Source of the DNA: Planctomycetota bacterium
Lineage (GTDB): Bacteria; Planctomycetota; Planctomycetia; Pirellulales; Lacipirellulaceae
Assembly: GCA_024278035.1 (NCBI GenBank)
Contig: JAJRUA010000375.1
Span: 1 to 11,665 of the forward strand
Reading direction: 5' to 3'
Length of the DNA stretch: 11,665 nucleotides
Part shown: positions 1-6,658 of the stretch, piece by piece
Position numbering within the stretch: the stretch's first letter is position 1
Layout of the letters: every line of letters starts with the position of its first letter
Position numbers and translations under genes: made by a program
The notes under the pieces: generated by a model
Seen by the model: the letters and a program-made list of their open reading frames with translations, nothing else
Told to the model about the DNA's origin: nothing
Database searches by the model: none

Positions 1-478
1 TCGATTGTTATCGAATGGGATCAGGGGGTGCGTTAAGAACGCCAACACATTCTCTTTGGAATCTCGAAGACGATCGAGCAAGTTTTTTGATTTCGATTGC
101 TTCGCACGCCCCCGCTTTCTCTTTTTCGACTTTGCTACCGGAGTTGGCATGTCTTGGGCCAAGCCTTTTTGAAGTAAGCCGTCGTACCAAAGACGGATCG
201 ATGCTAGTTCGGAAGAATCTTCCGCAAGGCAGTTTTCCGGCATCGACTTGCTGGCCTTTTTTGCTTCCGTCGGAAAGCGAGCTTCGTTTTTGCACTTGCA
301 ATGAGGACACTTTTTTGAGTTCGACCTGATGCTCGGTCACTTCCAACCTCAGCGGCGGAAGATCGATCACCTGACGGCTGCGATGGCCAGTAGCGGGACG
401 CTGTTTCAGCGAATGGTCGCACTCTTGGCATTTCACTACCGGGTGAATGATCGTGTGGGCCGGCCATTGTCTAGGCAT
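1..478 (-). pseudogene. IS66-family transposase remnant (TnpC type), frameshifted, core-deleted, cut by window edge
   Basis: The minus strand carries two IS66 transposase pieces in different frames. Positions 478 to about 311 encode the zinc-finger approach, with CQEC and the family hallmark RQVIDLPPLRLEVTEHQVE. A run of six A (plus 311-316 read as T) shifts the frame. From 309 to 1 the next frame continues sensibly with CPHCKCKNEARFP, then YDGLLQKGLAQ, a Lys/Arg-rich stretch, KSKNLLDRLRDSKENVLAFL and PFDNNR. The last motifs belong near the C-terminus of the DDE domain (usually PFDNNxAERD). In intact IS66 transposases roughly 250 residues of catalytic domain separate these two parts. Here they are nearly adjacent, so the core is deleted, with the junction around plus 225-262. 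A stop codon lies directly upstream of the ATG, so the N-terminus is also missing. No tnpA, tnpB or terminal inverted repeats were recognised. It cannot encode an active transposase. The sequence left of position 1 is unseen. Confidence 0.85.
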
Positions 479-543
479 AGGGTCAACCCGCTAGCCCCCT
501 TTCTCCCATGACCCAACTCTTCAGAAGTCTGTTAGGCTTCTCT

Positions 544-1017
544 TTAACGAGGGTTCTTCCGGGGAGCGCCGTCCAGCATGGGGCGTAGCTCTTCAAAGAA
601 ATCGTTGACATTCTCAAACTGGCGATAAACGCTAGCGAAGCGGACAAACGCCACTGCATCCAACTCTCGCAGGTGCTCCATCACCAACAGTCCTAATTCG
701 CTGCTAAGGACTTCCGTTTCGTAGTTTTGGTAAACGTCATTCTCTATGGCATTGACCGTGTTTTCGATTTGTCGAGAGGTGACCGTTCGTTTCCAGCAGG
801 CTCGCTCTAGGCCACTTTGAATCTTCTCCCGGGAGAAGGGCGCCCGCGAACCATCCTTCTTGACGACCTTGATCGTGGTCTCTTCGGGCCGTTCGTACGT
901 GGTGTAACGTCGCTGGCAAGAAAAACATTCCCGACGGCGTCGCACCGCTGCCCCATCTTGGCTAGCACGGGAGTCGATCACTCGATCGTTGTCTTTATGG
1001 CAGAAGGGACATTGCAT
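544..1017 (-). CDS. nrdR: NrdR, transcriptional repressor of ribonucleotide reductase genes
   Basis: NrdR is a cytosolic ATP/dATP-sensing repressor that binds NrdR boxes upstream of nrd operons and so controls dNTP supply. The 157-residue length is typical. The N-terminal zinc ribbon is complete: C3-x2-C6 and C31-x2-C34, with the family motifs CPFC, VIDSR (13-17) and RRRREC (26-31), then YTTYER (38-43). An ATP-cone domain follows from about residue 49 to 139, containing the VVKKDGSRAPFSREKI segment and FVRFASVYRQF. The ATG at 1015-1017 puts the CPFC motif at the expected position, so the start is secure. No Shine-Dalgarno is visible before it. A TATATT hexamer ends only 7 nt upstream, which could mean a leaderless transcript. 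The gene is divergent from the PH-domain gene at 1222. No nrd gene or NrdR box was recognised in the window. Confidence 0.97.
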   Translation of the reverse strand: MQCPFCHKDNDRVIDSRASQDGAAVRRRRECFSCQRRYTTYERPEETTIKVVKKDGSRAPFSREKIQSGLERACWKRTVTSRQIENTVNAIENDVYQNYETEVLSSELGLLVMEHLRELDAVAFVRFASVYRQFENVNDFFEELRPMLDGAPRKNPR

Positions 1018-1024
1018 AAGCGTG

Positions 1025-1030
1025 AATATA
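1025..1030 (-). promoter_or_regulatory. nrdR: Possible -10 element of nrdR (leaderless arrangement)
   Basis: On the minus strand TATATT matches the sigma-70 -10 consensus at 5 of 6 positions and ends 7 nt before the nrdR ATG. Transcription would then begin at or next to the start codon. I see no good -35 hexamer at 16-18 nt upstream, so this is a weak call. Confidence 0.3.
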
Positions 1031-1144
1031 ACCGGTATTGAGCGTTCGGCTACCGATTTTTAGGAAGGAACACTGGATAGAACGAAAGAGCGAGGAAAAG
1101 AACAAGCCACAAAAGGGTTCGTAGGAACCGCCGATCAGGAATCA

Positions 1145-1173
1145 TTGGCTCATGTGGCGTTAAATAGTATACT
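1145..1173 (+). promoter_or_regulatory. Candidate sigma-70 promoter for the PH-domain gene
   Basis: TTGGCT (1145-1150) and TATACT (1168-1173) are separated by 17 nt, the ideal spacing. The -10 matches consensus at 5 of 6 positions and the -35 at 4 of 6. A start site near 1180 would give a leader of about 40 nt to the ATG at 1222. This is pattern matching only. Confidence 0.45.
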
Positions 1174-1221
1174 CTTGCTCACTCCGAAACTCCTTCCGAC
1201 TTCTGAAAGAGATGCCTCAAG

Positions 1222-1773
1222 ATGCCCGACGAACTGGATCCTAAAGAGTCGTTCCAAAAAGCGGCTGCTGAGCGAATCGGAACCGATGAGCCGGAAAGTG
1301 AACTCTGGTCGGGCCGTTATTCGCACTTGGCGATGATTGGCACCTGGGCCTTTGGGGCCGTGGCCACGGTAGGCGGTTTGGTCGTGGGACTTCTGGCGAA
1401 TCTGGGGGGCAATGGCTGGCTGGCGATTGTTGCAGCGATTGCCCTGCTGTGGGTCGGACTTACCGGCCTCTACGCCTACCGACGATGGAGCGTCCACTAC
1501 ACGCTCAGTAACCAGCGGTTTATCCATGCGAAGGGGCTGCTGTGGCGCACCTTTGATCGGATTGAACTGATTGACGTGGACGACGTGACTTACCGACAAG
1601 GACCAATCGAGCGGGCCTTTGGCGTGGGGACGATTCTGATCGCTTCGAGCGACCGGACGATGCCTGAGTTGGAAATGTCGGGGATTGCCCAAGTGCGTGA
1701 GGTGGCGGATTGGATTGATGACGCTCGGCGTAAGGAGCGGCGGAGCCGGAGTCTGCATATTGAAGCTATTTGA
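1222..1773 (+). CDS. Membrane protein with bacterial PH domain (bPH2/DUF304 type)
   Basis: This is a 183-residue inner-membrane protein. After a polar N-terminus of about 35 residues there are two hydrophobic segments, about 36-60 (rich in G, A, V and L) and 65-85. A soluble C-terminal domain of about residues 92-170 begins YTLSNQRFIHAKGLLWR. That opening and the following FDRIELIDVDDV and FGVGTILIASSD are characteristic of the DUF304/bPH2 domain seen in YdbS/YdbT-type proteins, whose biochemical role is poorly defined. The basic tail (RRKERRSR) probably lies in the cytoplasm. The start at 1222 has a weak AAGAG ribosome site about 10 nt upstream. An overlapping ATG at 1212 is in another frame and stops after 10 codons. 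The gene is divergent from nrdR and separated by 149 nt from the glycosyltransferase downstream. No specific substrate can be inferred. Confidence 0.85.
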   Translation: MPDELDPKESFQKAAAERIGTDEPESELWSGRYSHLAMIGTWAFGAVATVGGLVVGLLANLGGNGWLAIVAAIALLWVGLTGLYAYRRWSVHYTLSNQRFIHAKGLLWRTFDRIELIDVDDVTYRQGPIERAFGVGTILIASSDRTMPELEMSGIAQVREVADWIDDARRKERRSRSLHIEAI

Positions 1774-1922
1774 CAAGGAAACCCGGCTCGCTTGCAGTGT
1801 GAGCCAAGGCCGATCATGCTGGAGGGCTGTCGTTTTTTGTGACGCTCCGTGCCCCTCCTTCAGCGGGTCTTCGACGGCACGGCTAGAGAAGAGTGCCCTC
1901 TTGCTGCTGACTACCGATTTTT

Positions 1923-3335
1923 ATGAACATCGTTCTGCTTACCCATTACTTCCCTCCGATTGGGGGGCCTGGCGCACGGCGGATGTTGGGGTGGGTGCAT
2001 GGGTTCACAGCGGCAGGCCATCAGGTGACCGTCGTGACGCCCGCCGCCCAGCCGTGCGATCCCTACTACCAGCCGGGCGAATCGTACACCGGTCCGGCGA
2101 AGGTGGTGGCGCCGGCGATCTTCGATCCGGCTCGGCTGGCCCGTGGAGCGACCGGCACTTCCGCCCCAGCAACAGGCCCAGAAAAGCGTGGCTTAGCGGC
2201 TCGGCTGCGCCCCTGGCTCTTACTACCCGACCAGCGCCGACTGGCAAACGGCCCACTCACCCGGGCGGCAATCAAGGAAATTTTTGATGTCTGCGCTAGC
2301 AACTTTACTCCCCATTCCCCCATCTGCCGGCTAAAACCGGCCTTCCGATGGTCGGCCTGCCGCTTGACTCGCGCAGGACTCAACAACGAGCCAACGTTGT
2401 TGCTCACTTCGAGTCCCTACAACAGTGTGCATCTTGCGGGGCTTACTTTGAAGCGTCGTTTCGGCGAGCGTGTGACTTGGATTGCCGATTTCCGTGACGA
2501 CTGGTTTCACCCGGTTTTTTTCCCCCATCCGAATGGTCTTTACCGAGCCTACAATCGTCGTTTGGAACGGAGCGTCCTGCGAGCGGCGGATGGCCTGATG
2601 GTGGTTAGCAAGCGAACGCTTGAAAAAGTCCGTGATCGGCAACAACGACACTTTGATGCGTCGTTCTGGGAATCCGAGGGCCAATCGAGCGACAGGTCGA
2701 AATGGCGTTGGGCACCGAATGGGTTCGACCCGACGGGCGTTGAAGCGATTCTCTCTGCGTCGGTCGAACCGAAACCGGCCGACGCGCCGGTCCACCTGCT
2801 CTTTAGCGGTACGCTTTGGCAGGGACATTCCCTTGTGGCACTCGTCGCAGCGCTCGATGCCGTGGCCGAGCGGACGGGGCGACGGTTTCGTTTTGAGCTG
2901 GCAGGTCGAGTGATTGAGCCGATTCCGACGCCGCGTAACCCACAGCTTGTCGAAATCGTTACGGCCGGCTGGAAGCCGTACGCCGACTCGCTTGCCGCCA
3001 CGCGCCAGGCAAATCTTTTGCTCGTCCACACAGGGCCCGAGACGCAGGACATCAAGATCAAAGTCTTTGACGCCGCTGCCGTTCGTCGGCCCGCCCTCGT
3101 GCTTGGCCCCGCCGACTCGGCGACCGTACGACTGGTGCGAGAGCACGTTGCCGACCCGCTGATCGCCGACCAAAATGACCAACGTGCCATTGAAGCGGCC
3201 CTCGACCGTTACTTGACGACCCAAGACGAATCCACCCACGCCTTCACTGGCGTTCCCGAAGCGTATGACCGCCTCAAGCAGGCTGCTTGGCTACTCGAAG
3301 AGTTCGCCCCAAAGATCACCAAGGGCACGGGATAA
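1923..3335 (+). CDS. Glycosyltransferase, GT4-like (GT-B fold)
   Basis: This 470-residue, probably cytosolic or membrane-peripheral enzyme would transfer a sugar from a nucleotide donor to a glycan acceptor. The N-terminal Rossmann half opens MNIVLLTHYFPPIGGPGARR and contains TSSPYNSVHLAG (162-173) and WIADFRDDW (186-194), the DFRDxW signature of WbuB-like GT4 enzymes. The C-terminal half has LLFSGTLWQGHSL (292-304) and KVFDAAAVRRPALVLGP (380-396). The last stretch occupies the donor-binding site, where family members often carry an acidic residue and 'rPvL'. A stretch at about residues 118-158 fits the family poorly and contains an inverted repeat at 2320-2351. The ATG follows a T-rich ACCGATTTTT with no Shine-Dalgarno. 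The stop is 6 nt before the GT26 gene, so the two are probably co-transcribed. Donor and acceptor are unknown. Confidence 0.9.
   Translation: MNIVLLTHYFPPIGGPGARRMLGWVHGFTAAGHQVTVVTPAAQPCDPYYQPGESYTGPAKVVAPAIFDPARLARGATGTSAPATGPEKRGLAARLRPWLLLPDQRRLANGPLTRAAIKEIFDVCASNFTPHSPICRLKPAFRWSACRLTRAGLNNEPTLLLTSSPYNSVHLAGLTLKRRFGERVTWIADFRDDWFHPVFFPHPNGLYRAYNRRLERSVLRAADGLMVVSKRTLEKVRDRQQRHFDASFWESEGQSSDRSKWRWAPNGFDPTGVEAILSASVEPKPADAPVHLLFSGTLWQGHSLVALVAALDAVAERTGRRFRFELAGRVIEPIPTPRNPQLVEIVTAGWKPYADSLAATRQANLLLVHTGPETQDIKIKVFDAAAVRRPALVLGPADSATVRLVREHVADPLIADQNDQRAIEAALDRYLTTQDESTHAFTGVPEAYDRLKQAAWLLEEFAPKITKGTG
2320..2351. repeat. Imperfect inverted repeat inside the GT4 coding sequence
   Basis: CCATC-t-GCCGG (2320-2330) is followed by the loop CTAAAA (2331-2336) and then CCGGC-cttcc-GATGG (2337-2351). 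The two arms pair through 5 outer and 5 inner base pairs with an asymmetric internal loop. It lies in frame in the part of the protein that fits the GT4 family least well. It could be a small inserted hairpin element or a chance structure. Confidence 0.45.
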
Positions 3336-3341
3336 GAAAGA

Positions 3342-4118
3342 ATGACCGATCTCACTTTGCCAGCGCTACCCAAGCGGATTCATGTGACGGGTCTTGCCGT
3401 AGATCCGGTTGACTTGTCACAGCTCTTTGCGTGGGTCGTCGCAGCGGCGAAGCAGGGGCGTTCGGATACCGTACAACGAACGATTGGCTATCTCAATGTT
3501 CATGTTGCTAATACCGCAGCAAAAGATAGCGAGCTAAAAAAATACCTCAACGAACAGTGCGACCTTGTCTATTGCGATGGCAAGGGAATTGGCTGGGGCG
3601 CGCAGTTGCAAGGTTTGCCAGAGCCGCCACGAATGACTGCCGCTGACTGGTTGCCCGAACTCCTCCGCACGTTGCGAGACGCCAACCTCCGGACGTTTGT
3701 TTTGGCTGGTAAGCCGGGGGTTGTAGAGTCTGCTGTGGATAACATGGCGGACTTAATCGGTGAAGTCGGACCGATCGCAATGCACGATGGCTATCTTTCG
3801 AGTGCCGAACAAACGGAAGAGGCGCTTGCCCAGATCGCAGCGTTTGACCCCGACGTGGTGCTTGTAGGTATGGGGACGCCGATTCAAGAACACTGGACAC
3901 TACACAACCGAGAGCGGATCACCGCCCCGCTTGTCTGGCCACTAGGTGCGACGTTCGACTACTTCACCGACGAACAGGACCGCGGCCCCGAATGGCTACG
4001 CCGAGCGGGTCACGAATGGGCCGCCCGTCTTATCGCCGACCCGGCCCGCCTGTGGCGACGGTACGTGCTGGGCAATCCCCAGTTCCTGGCAAGAGCCGCG
4101 CTCGCTCGCTGGCAGTAG
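3342..4118 (+). CDS. WecG/TagA/CpsF family glycosyltransferase (GT26)
   Basis: Enzymes of this family usually add the second sugar (for example ManNAc or ManNAcA) to an undecaprenyl-diphosphate-linked sugar at the cytosolic membrane face, for teichoic acid, enterobacterial common antigen or capsule synthesis. The 258-residue length is typical. Visible family motifs are YLNVHVAN (50-57), CDLVYCDGKGI (73-83, whose Asp79 aligns with the proposed catalytic Asp of TagA), VLVGMGTPIQEHW (173-185), GATFDYFTD (202-210), and the Arg-rich C-terminal tail RRAGHEWAARL plus DPARLWRRY (220-241), which in TagA contributes to membrane and substrate contact. The ATG at 3342 has a purine-rich AAGAAAG directly upstream and lies 6 nt after the GT4 stop, indicating an operon. 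The gene is convergent with the GT10 gene, 28 nt away. The exact sugar cannot be told. Confidence 0.93.
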   Translation: MTDLTLPALPKRIHVTGLAVDPVDLSQLFAWVVAAAKQGRSDTVQRTIGYLNVHVANTAAKDSELKKYLNEQCDLVYCDGKGIGWGAQLQGLPEPPRMTAADWLPELLRTLRDANLRTFVLAGKPGVVESAVDNMADLIGEVGPIAMHDGYLSSAEQTEEALAQIAAFDPDVVLVGMGTPIQEHWTLHNRERITAPLVWPLGATFDYFTDEQDRGPEWLRRAGHEWAARLIADPARLWRRYVLGNPQFLARAALARWQ

Positions 4119-4146
4119 AAAGCGAATCGCTGACGGTTTGCAAAAC

Positions 4147-5121
4147 TCACCTTTTCCGGATCGCGCGGAACCGTCGTTCCAGGCGCTTTCGCCACGGCAT
4201 GAAGTAGCTCTCTTCTGGCCGAAGGGTAACTTTCCTTCGGGACATCCGCGGAAGTGTTGGCAAAATCTTGCTGAGTTCTGCGAACAGGTTGTGCTTTTGG
4301 AGGACCAAGTCACGCGCCCCGGCAATCGAGGCTCTTACGGCATCGAAGGGATCTTCTTCCAGCACTTGCTCGATTTGGTCGATGGCTGCTTGAGGATCGT
4401 TGCGGTCGATTCGACGGAAGGAATCGGCGGGAAAATAATCGGTCAGGTTGGGGCATCCCCAATAAAGTGGCATCGCCCCGCCGAGATAGGCATCCGCGAT
4501 TTTTTCCGTCCAGTAGTCCGGGTGCAAAGAGTTTTCGATAGCGATGTGGTACCGATAGGGAGCAATCGCGTCCCATTTGTCGTTAATTGGACGTGAGTCA
4601 AAACCGAAGGCATCAATCCGATCACCAAAGTGCCTTACAAGGGCTTCTACACAGCGCAATCGCTTGCAGTGCTCAGGAGTCAAACTCTTGCCGGAGCAAA
4701 CGATCGAGAGCTGGTGCTCTTTTTTCGGTTTGGCTTGCGACAGTTGATCGTAATCGAAACGAACTTTCCTCTCGGCAGGGCTCCCTTGCATGCCGACCCA
4801 CCAGGGGATCATCGGCGGCCCTTTGTAGATCGACGGATGGTGAATGTCATTTCGGAACGTAATGACAGATGTAAACTGCGACAGAAAATGGGGGTGATAA
4901 TCGCGGTAAGCAGGCGGCTCTTGAGTGATAAGGAGGGCATGGCCCGATTCGACTTGGGTGGATAACGATTTCAGTCCGATCGAATCAAAAACGACCCAAT
5001 AGTCGAACGGCCCCGATAGCGGGTCTTGTGTAAAACAAAAGTCACCCCACCGGCCACTCCGCCCCGGCGTCTGCCGGATTGTGGGTTGGTTTGAGACAAC
5101 AGTTAGCAAAACCCTCTTCAT
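4147..5121 (-). CDS. GT10 family glycosyltransferase (fucosyltransferase type)
   Basis: This 324-residue protein has the GT10 C-terminal signature. Residues 189-225 contain YRYHIAIENS (189-198), DYWTEK (202-207), an AYLGGAMPLYWG segment (211-222) and PN (224-225). These match the alpha-1,3/1,4-fucosyltransferase motif in which the Glu-Asn and Thr-Glu-Lys residues bind GDP-fucose. Upstream, LLITQEPPAYRDY (63-75) and an SVITFRNDI/PPMIPWW region (85-108) fit the acceptor half of GT10 proteins. No N-terminal membrane anchor is present, as usual for bacterial members. The C-terminus is strongly basic (RKRLERRFRAIRKR), suggesting peripheral membrane binding, as in other bacterial GT10 enzymes. It is the only glycan gene on minus, convergent with the GT26 gene and divergent from the second GT4 gene, so it has its own promoter, probably within 5122-5329. 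Family members may use donors other than fucose, so the donor is inferred. Confidence 0.88.
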   Translation of the reverse strand: MKRVLLTVVSNQPTIRQTPGRSGRWGDFCFTQDPLSGPFDYWVVFDSIGLKSLSTQVESGHALLITQEPPAYRDYHPHFLSQFTSVITFRNDIHHPSIYKGPPMIPWWVGMQGSPAERKVRFDYDQLSQAKPKKEHQLSIVCSGKSLTPEHCKRLRCVEALVRHFGDRIDAFGFDSRPINDKWDAIAPYRYHIAIENSLHPDYWTEKIADAYLGGAMPLYWGCPNLTDYFPADSFRRIDRNDPQAAIDQIEQVLEEDPFDAVRASIAGARDLVLQKHNLFAELSKILPTLPRMSRRKVTLRPEESYFMPWRKRLERRFRAIRKR

Positions 5122-5329
5122 TCCTCGTTCCCAGAAGTGATCTCAGGGACGTTTCCTTATTGAATGCCGAGCCAATCATACCGCGTATCCGTTCACAGGG
5201 TGAGGGAGCTTTGAAAGAGCCTGGGAAAAGAGCGTGAAAGCCTTTTGCCTCTTGTTATGGCTTGGGGGTCTCCAGTACGATTCCCCCACCTGGGCGGGAG
5301 GGAACCAACAAGCCGAATCGGATGTCTCG

Positions 5330-6637
5330 ATGATTATTGACCACCTGAACACAGGCCTTCGGGGCGGCGCGGCGATCGCGGCCCGACGCATCCACGAGTC
5401 CCTTCGTGCGGCAGGTGCAGAGAGTCGTTTTTGGTATTCTCGGCGTGAAGGGCCTCCGCCGCCGGACGAGAGCTATGGCCAAATTATCTGGCCCGATGAG
5501 CGGGGGTTTTCCCCTCTTCGCCTTGCGGACCGGGCCCTCGGACGAGTGAAACGAACCCGTCTCAAGCGAACTCGCAAGAAGGCGCTCGCGGGTCGTCCAT
5601 CGGGACTCGATCTTTTCAGTGATCCGAGAACGGGTTGGAAAACTTCTTTCGACTCCCGCAATCCTTTTGGTACTGGCGGACGGCGAGGCGATATCCTTCA
5701 CTTGCATTGGATCGCCCATTCAATCGACTACCCTACGTTCTTCGCCAGTTTGCCAAGCAATCTGCCAATCGTCTGGACGTTGCACGACATGAACCCTTTC
5801 ACGGGGGGCTGTCATTATACTACCGGTTGTCGCGCATTTGAGACCGAGTGTAGCCATTGCCCCCAACTAGGTTGGCGAGGCGAACACGATCTTTCCAGTG
5901 AGATATTTCACCTCAAACGACAAGCGATGGAAGATAAAAACCTTCACATTGTGGCCGACAGCCAGTGGATTGAAAGCCAGGCGAAGAGCAGCGCAATTTT
6001 GGCCGGTGCCAAGAGCTTCCAAACCATTCATTACGGCCTTGAAGTCCAAGCGCTAATCCCCCAAGACCGCCTGAAGTCTCGAAACGAATTCGAGCTACCC
6101 GACGATGCCATCGTCGTAGGGTTCGGTGCGGACTCGGTCGAGAACCATCGAAAAGGATTCCGCGAATTGCTCAAGGCGTTTGCTCAGCTTCGCACGAAGA
6201 AGCGGGTGATCGGGCTTATGTTTGGCAGTGGCGATGCAATGGCTCTTGGCGAAAGCTCCCTAGAAATTCGCAGCGTCGGTTTTATCAAAGATCTCGCCAA
6301 ACAATCGCAGATGTACTCGGCGATGGACCTGTTCGTTATGCCCTCACTTGAAGAGGCGTTCGGTATGACTGGCCTTGAAGCGATGGCGTGTGGCGTGCCG
6401 GTTGTTGCTTTTGCGTCCGGTGGGATTACCGATTACGTACGCCCCCATAAGACAGGATCGCTAGTGCCAGTGGGCGACGTCCCTCAACTTGCCTTAGAAA
6501 TCGACCAGATGATAGAGAACCCTGCCCAACGTCACAGCAGGGGCAAATCCGCAAGAGAAATGGTAGTCCAAGAGTTCTCTTCGGAGAGAAAAGCCCAGGA
6601 TTACCTTCGCTTGTATGGCAATCTTCTTTCGGATTAG
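5330..6637 (+). CDS. Glycosyltransferase, GT4 family (WcaC-like)
   Basis: I chose the ATG at 5330 (435 residues), because MIIDHLNTGLRGGAAIAARR is where family members normally begin. The frame stays open to a GTG at 5234 with GGGAAAAGAG before it, giving 467 residues with an unusual 32-residue extension, so that start is possible. Numbered from 5330, the N-terminal domain has the glycine-rich RGGAAIAA loop and DILHLHWI (121-128). The segment WTLHDMNPFTGGCHYTTGC (149-167) is followed by a Cys pattern C161-x5-C167-x6-C174-x2-C177. The C-terminal domain has GFGADS (264-269), VENHRKGF (270-277) and PSLEEAFGMTGLEAMACG (338-355), with the E342-x7-E350 motif of retaining GT4 enzymes that contacts the nucleotide sugar. 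It is cytosolic. The stop is 21 nt before the methyltransferase, so they likely share a transcript. Donor and acceptor are unknown. Confidence 0.9.
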   Translation: MIIDHLNTGLRGGAAIAARRIHESLRAAGAESRFWYSRREGPPPPDESYGQIIWPDERGFSPLRLADRALGRVKRTRLKRTRKKALAGRPSGLDLFSDPRTGWKTSFDSRNPFGTGGRRGDILHLHWIAHSIDYPTFFASLPSNLPIVWTLHDMNPFTGGCHYTTGCRAFETECSHCPQLGWRGEHDLSSEIFHLKRQAMEDKNLHIVADSQWIESQAKSSAILAGAKSFQTIHYGLEVQALIPQDRLKSRNEFELPDDAIVVGFGADSVENHRKGFRELLKAFAQLRTKKRVIGLMFGSGDAMALGESSLEIRSVGFIKDLAKQSQMYSAMDLFVMPSLEEAFGMTGLEAMACGVPVVAFASGGITDYVRPHKTGSLVPVGDVPQLALEIDQMIENPAQRHSRGKSAREMVVQEFSSERKAQDYLRLYGNLLSD

Positions 6638-6658
6638 AAGTGGATACGGAAAATACAA

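Noticed and set aside
311..317. Programmed frameshift at the A6G run in the IS66 remnant
   Set aside because: The second frame needs a +1 shift, not the -1 shift typical of A-AAA-AAG sites. IS66 tnpC is not known to need one, and the gene is also core-deleted, so simple decay explains it.
527..545. Short hairpin AGAAG/CTTCT after nrdR as a terminator
   Set aside because: The stem is only 5 bp and no T-run follows in the nrdR direction.
1150..1776. 208-residue open frame on minus opposite the PH-domain gene
   Set aside because: It is the complement of a gene with clear TM segments and a bPH2 domain, and its own translation shows no recognisable pattern.
1050..1923. 13-nt exact repeat CTACCGATTTTTA at 1050-1062 and 1911-1923
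   Set aside because: About one such match is expected by chance in a window of this size, and the contexts (nrdR upstream, GT4 start) differ.
1685..2287. 200-residue plus-strand frame overlapping the PH-domain and GT4 genes
   Set aside because: It covers the end of one good gene and the start of another, and its translation is low-complexity (R, G, S, P-rich), typical of a shadow frame in GC-rich DNA.
2331..3239. 302-residue minus-strand open frame inside the first GT4 gene
   Set aside because: The plus-strand frame has the DFRDxW and donor-site motifs. The minus frame is Arg-rich with no family motif.
3946..4596. 216-residue plus frame spanning the GT26 and GT10 ends
   Set aside because: It crosses the convergent ends of two well-supported genes and has no protein-like features.
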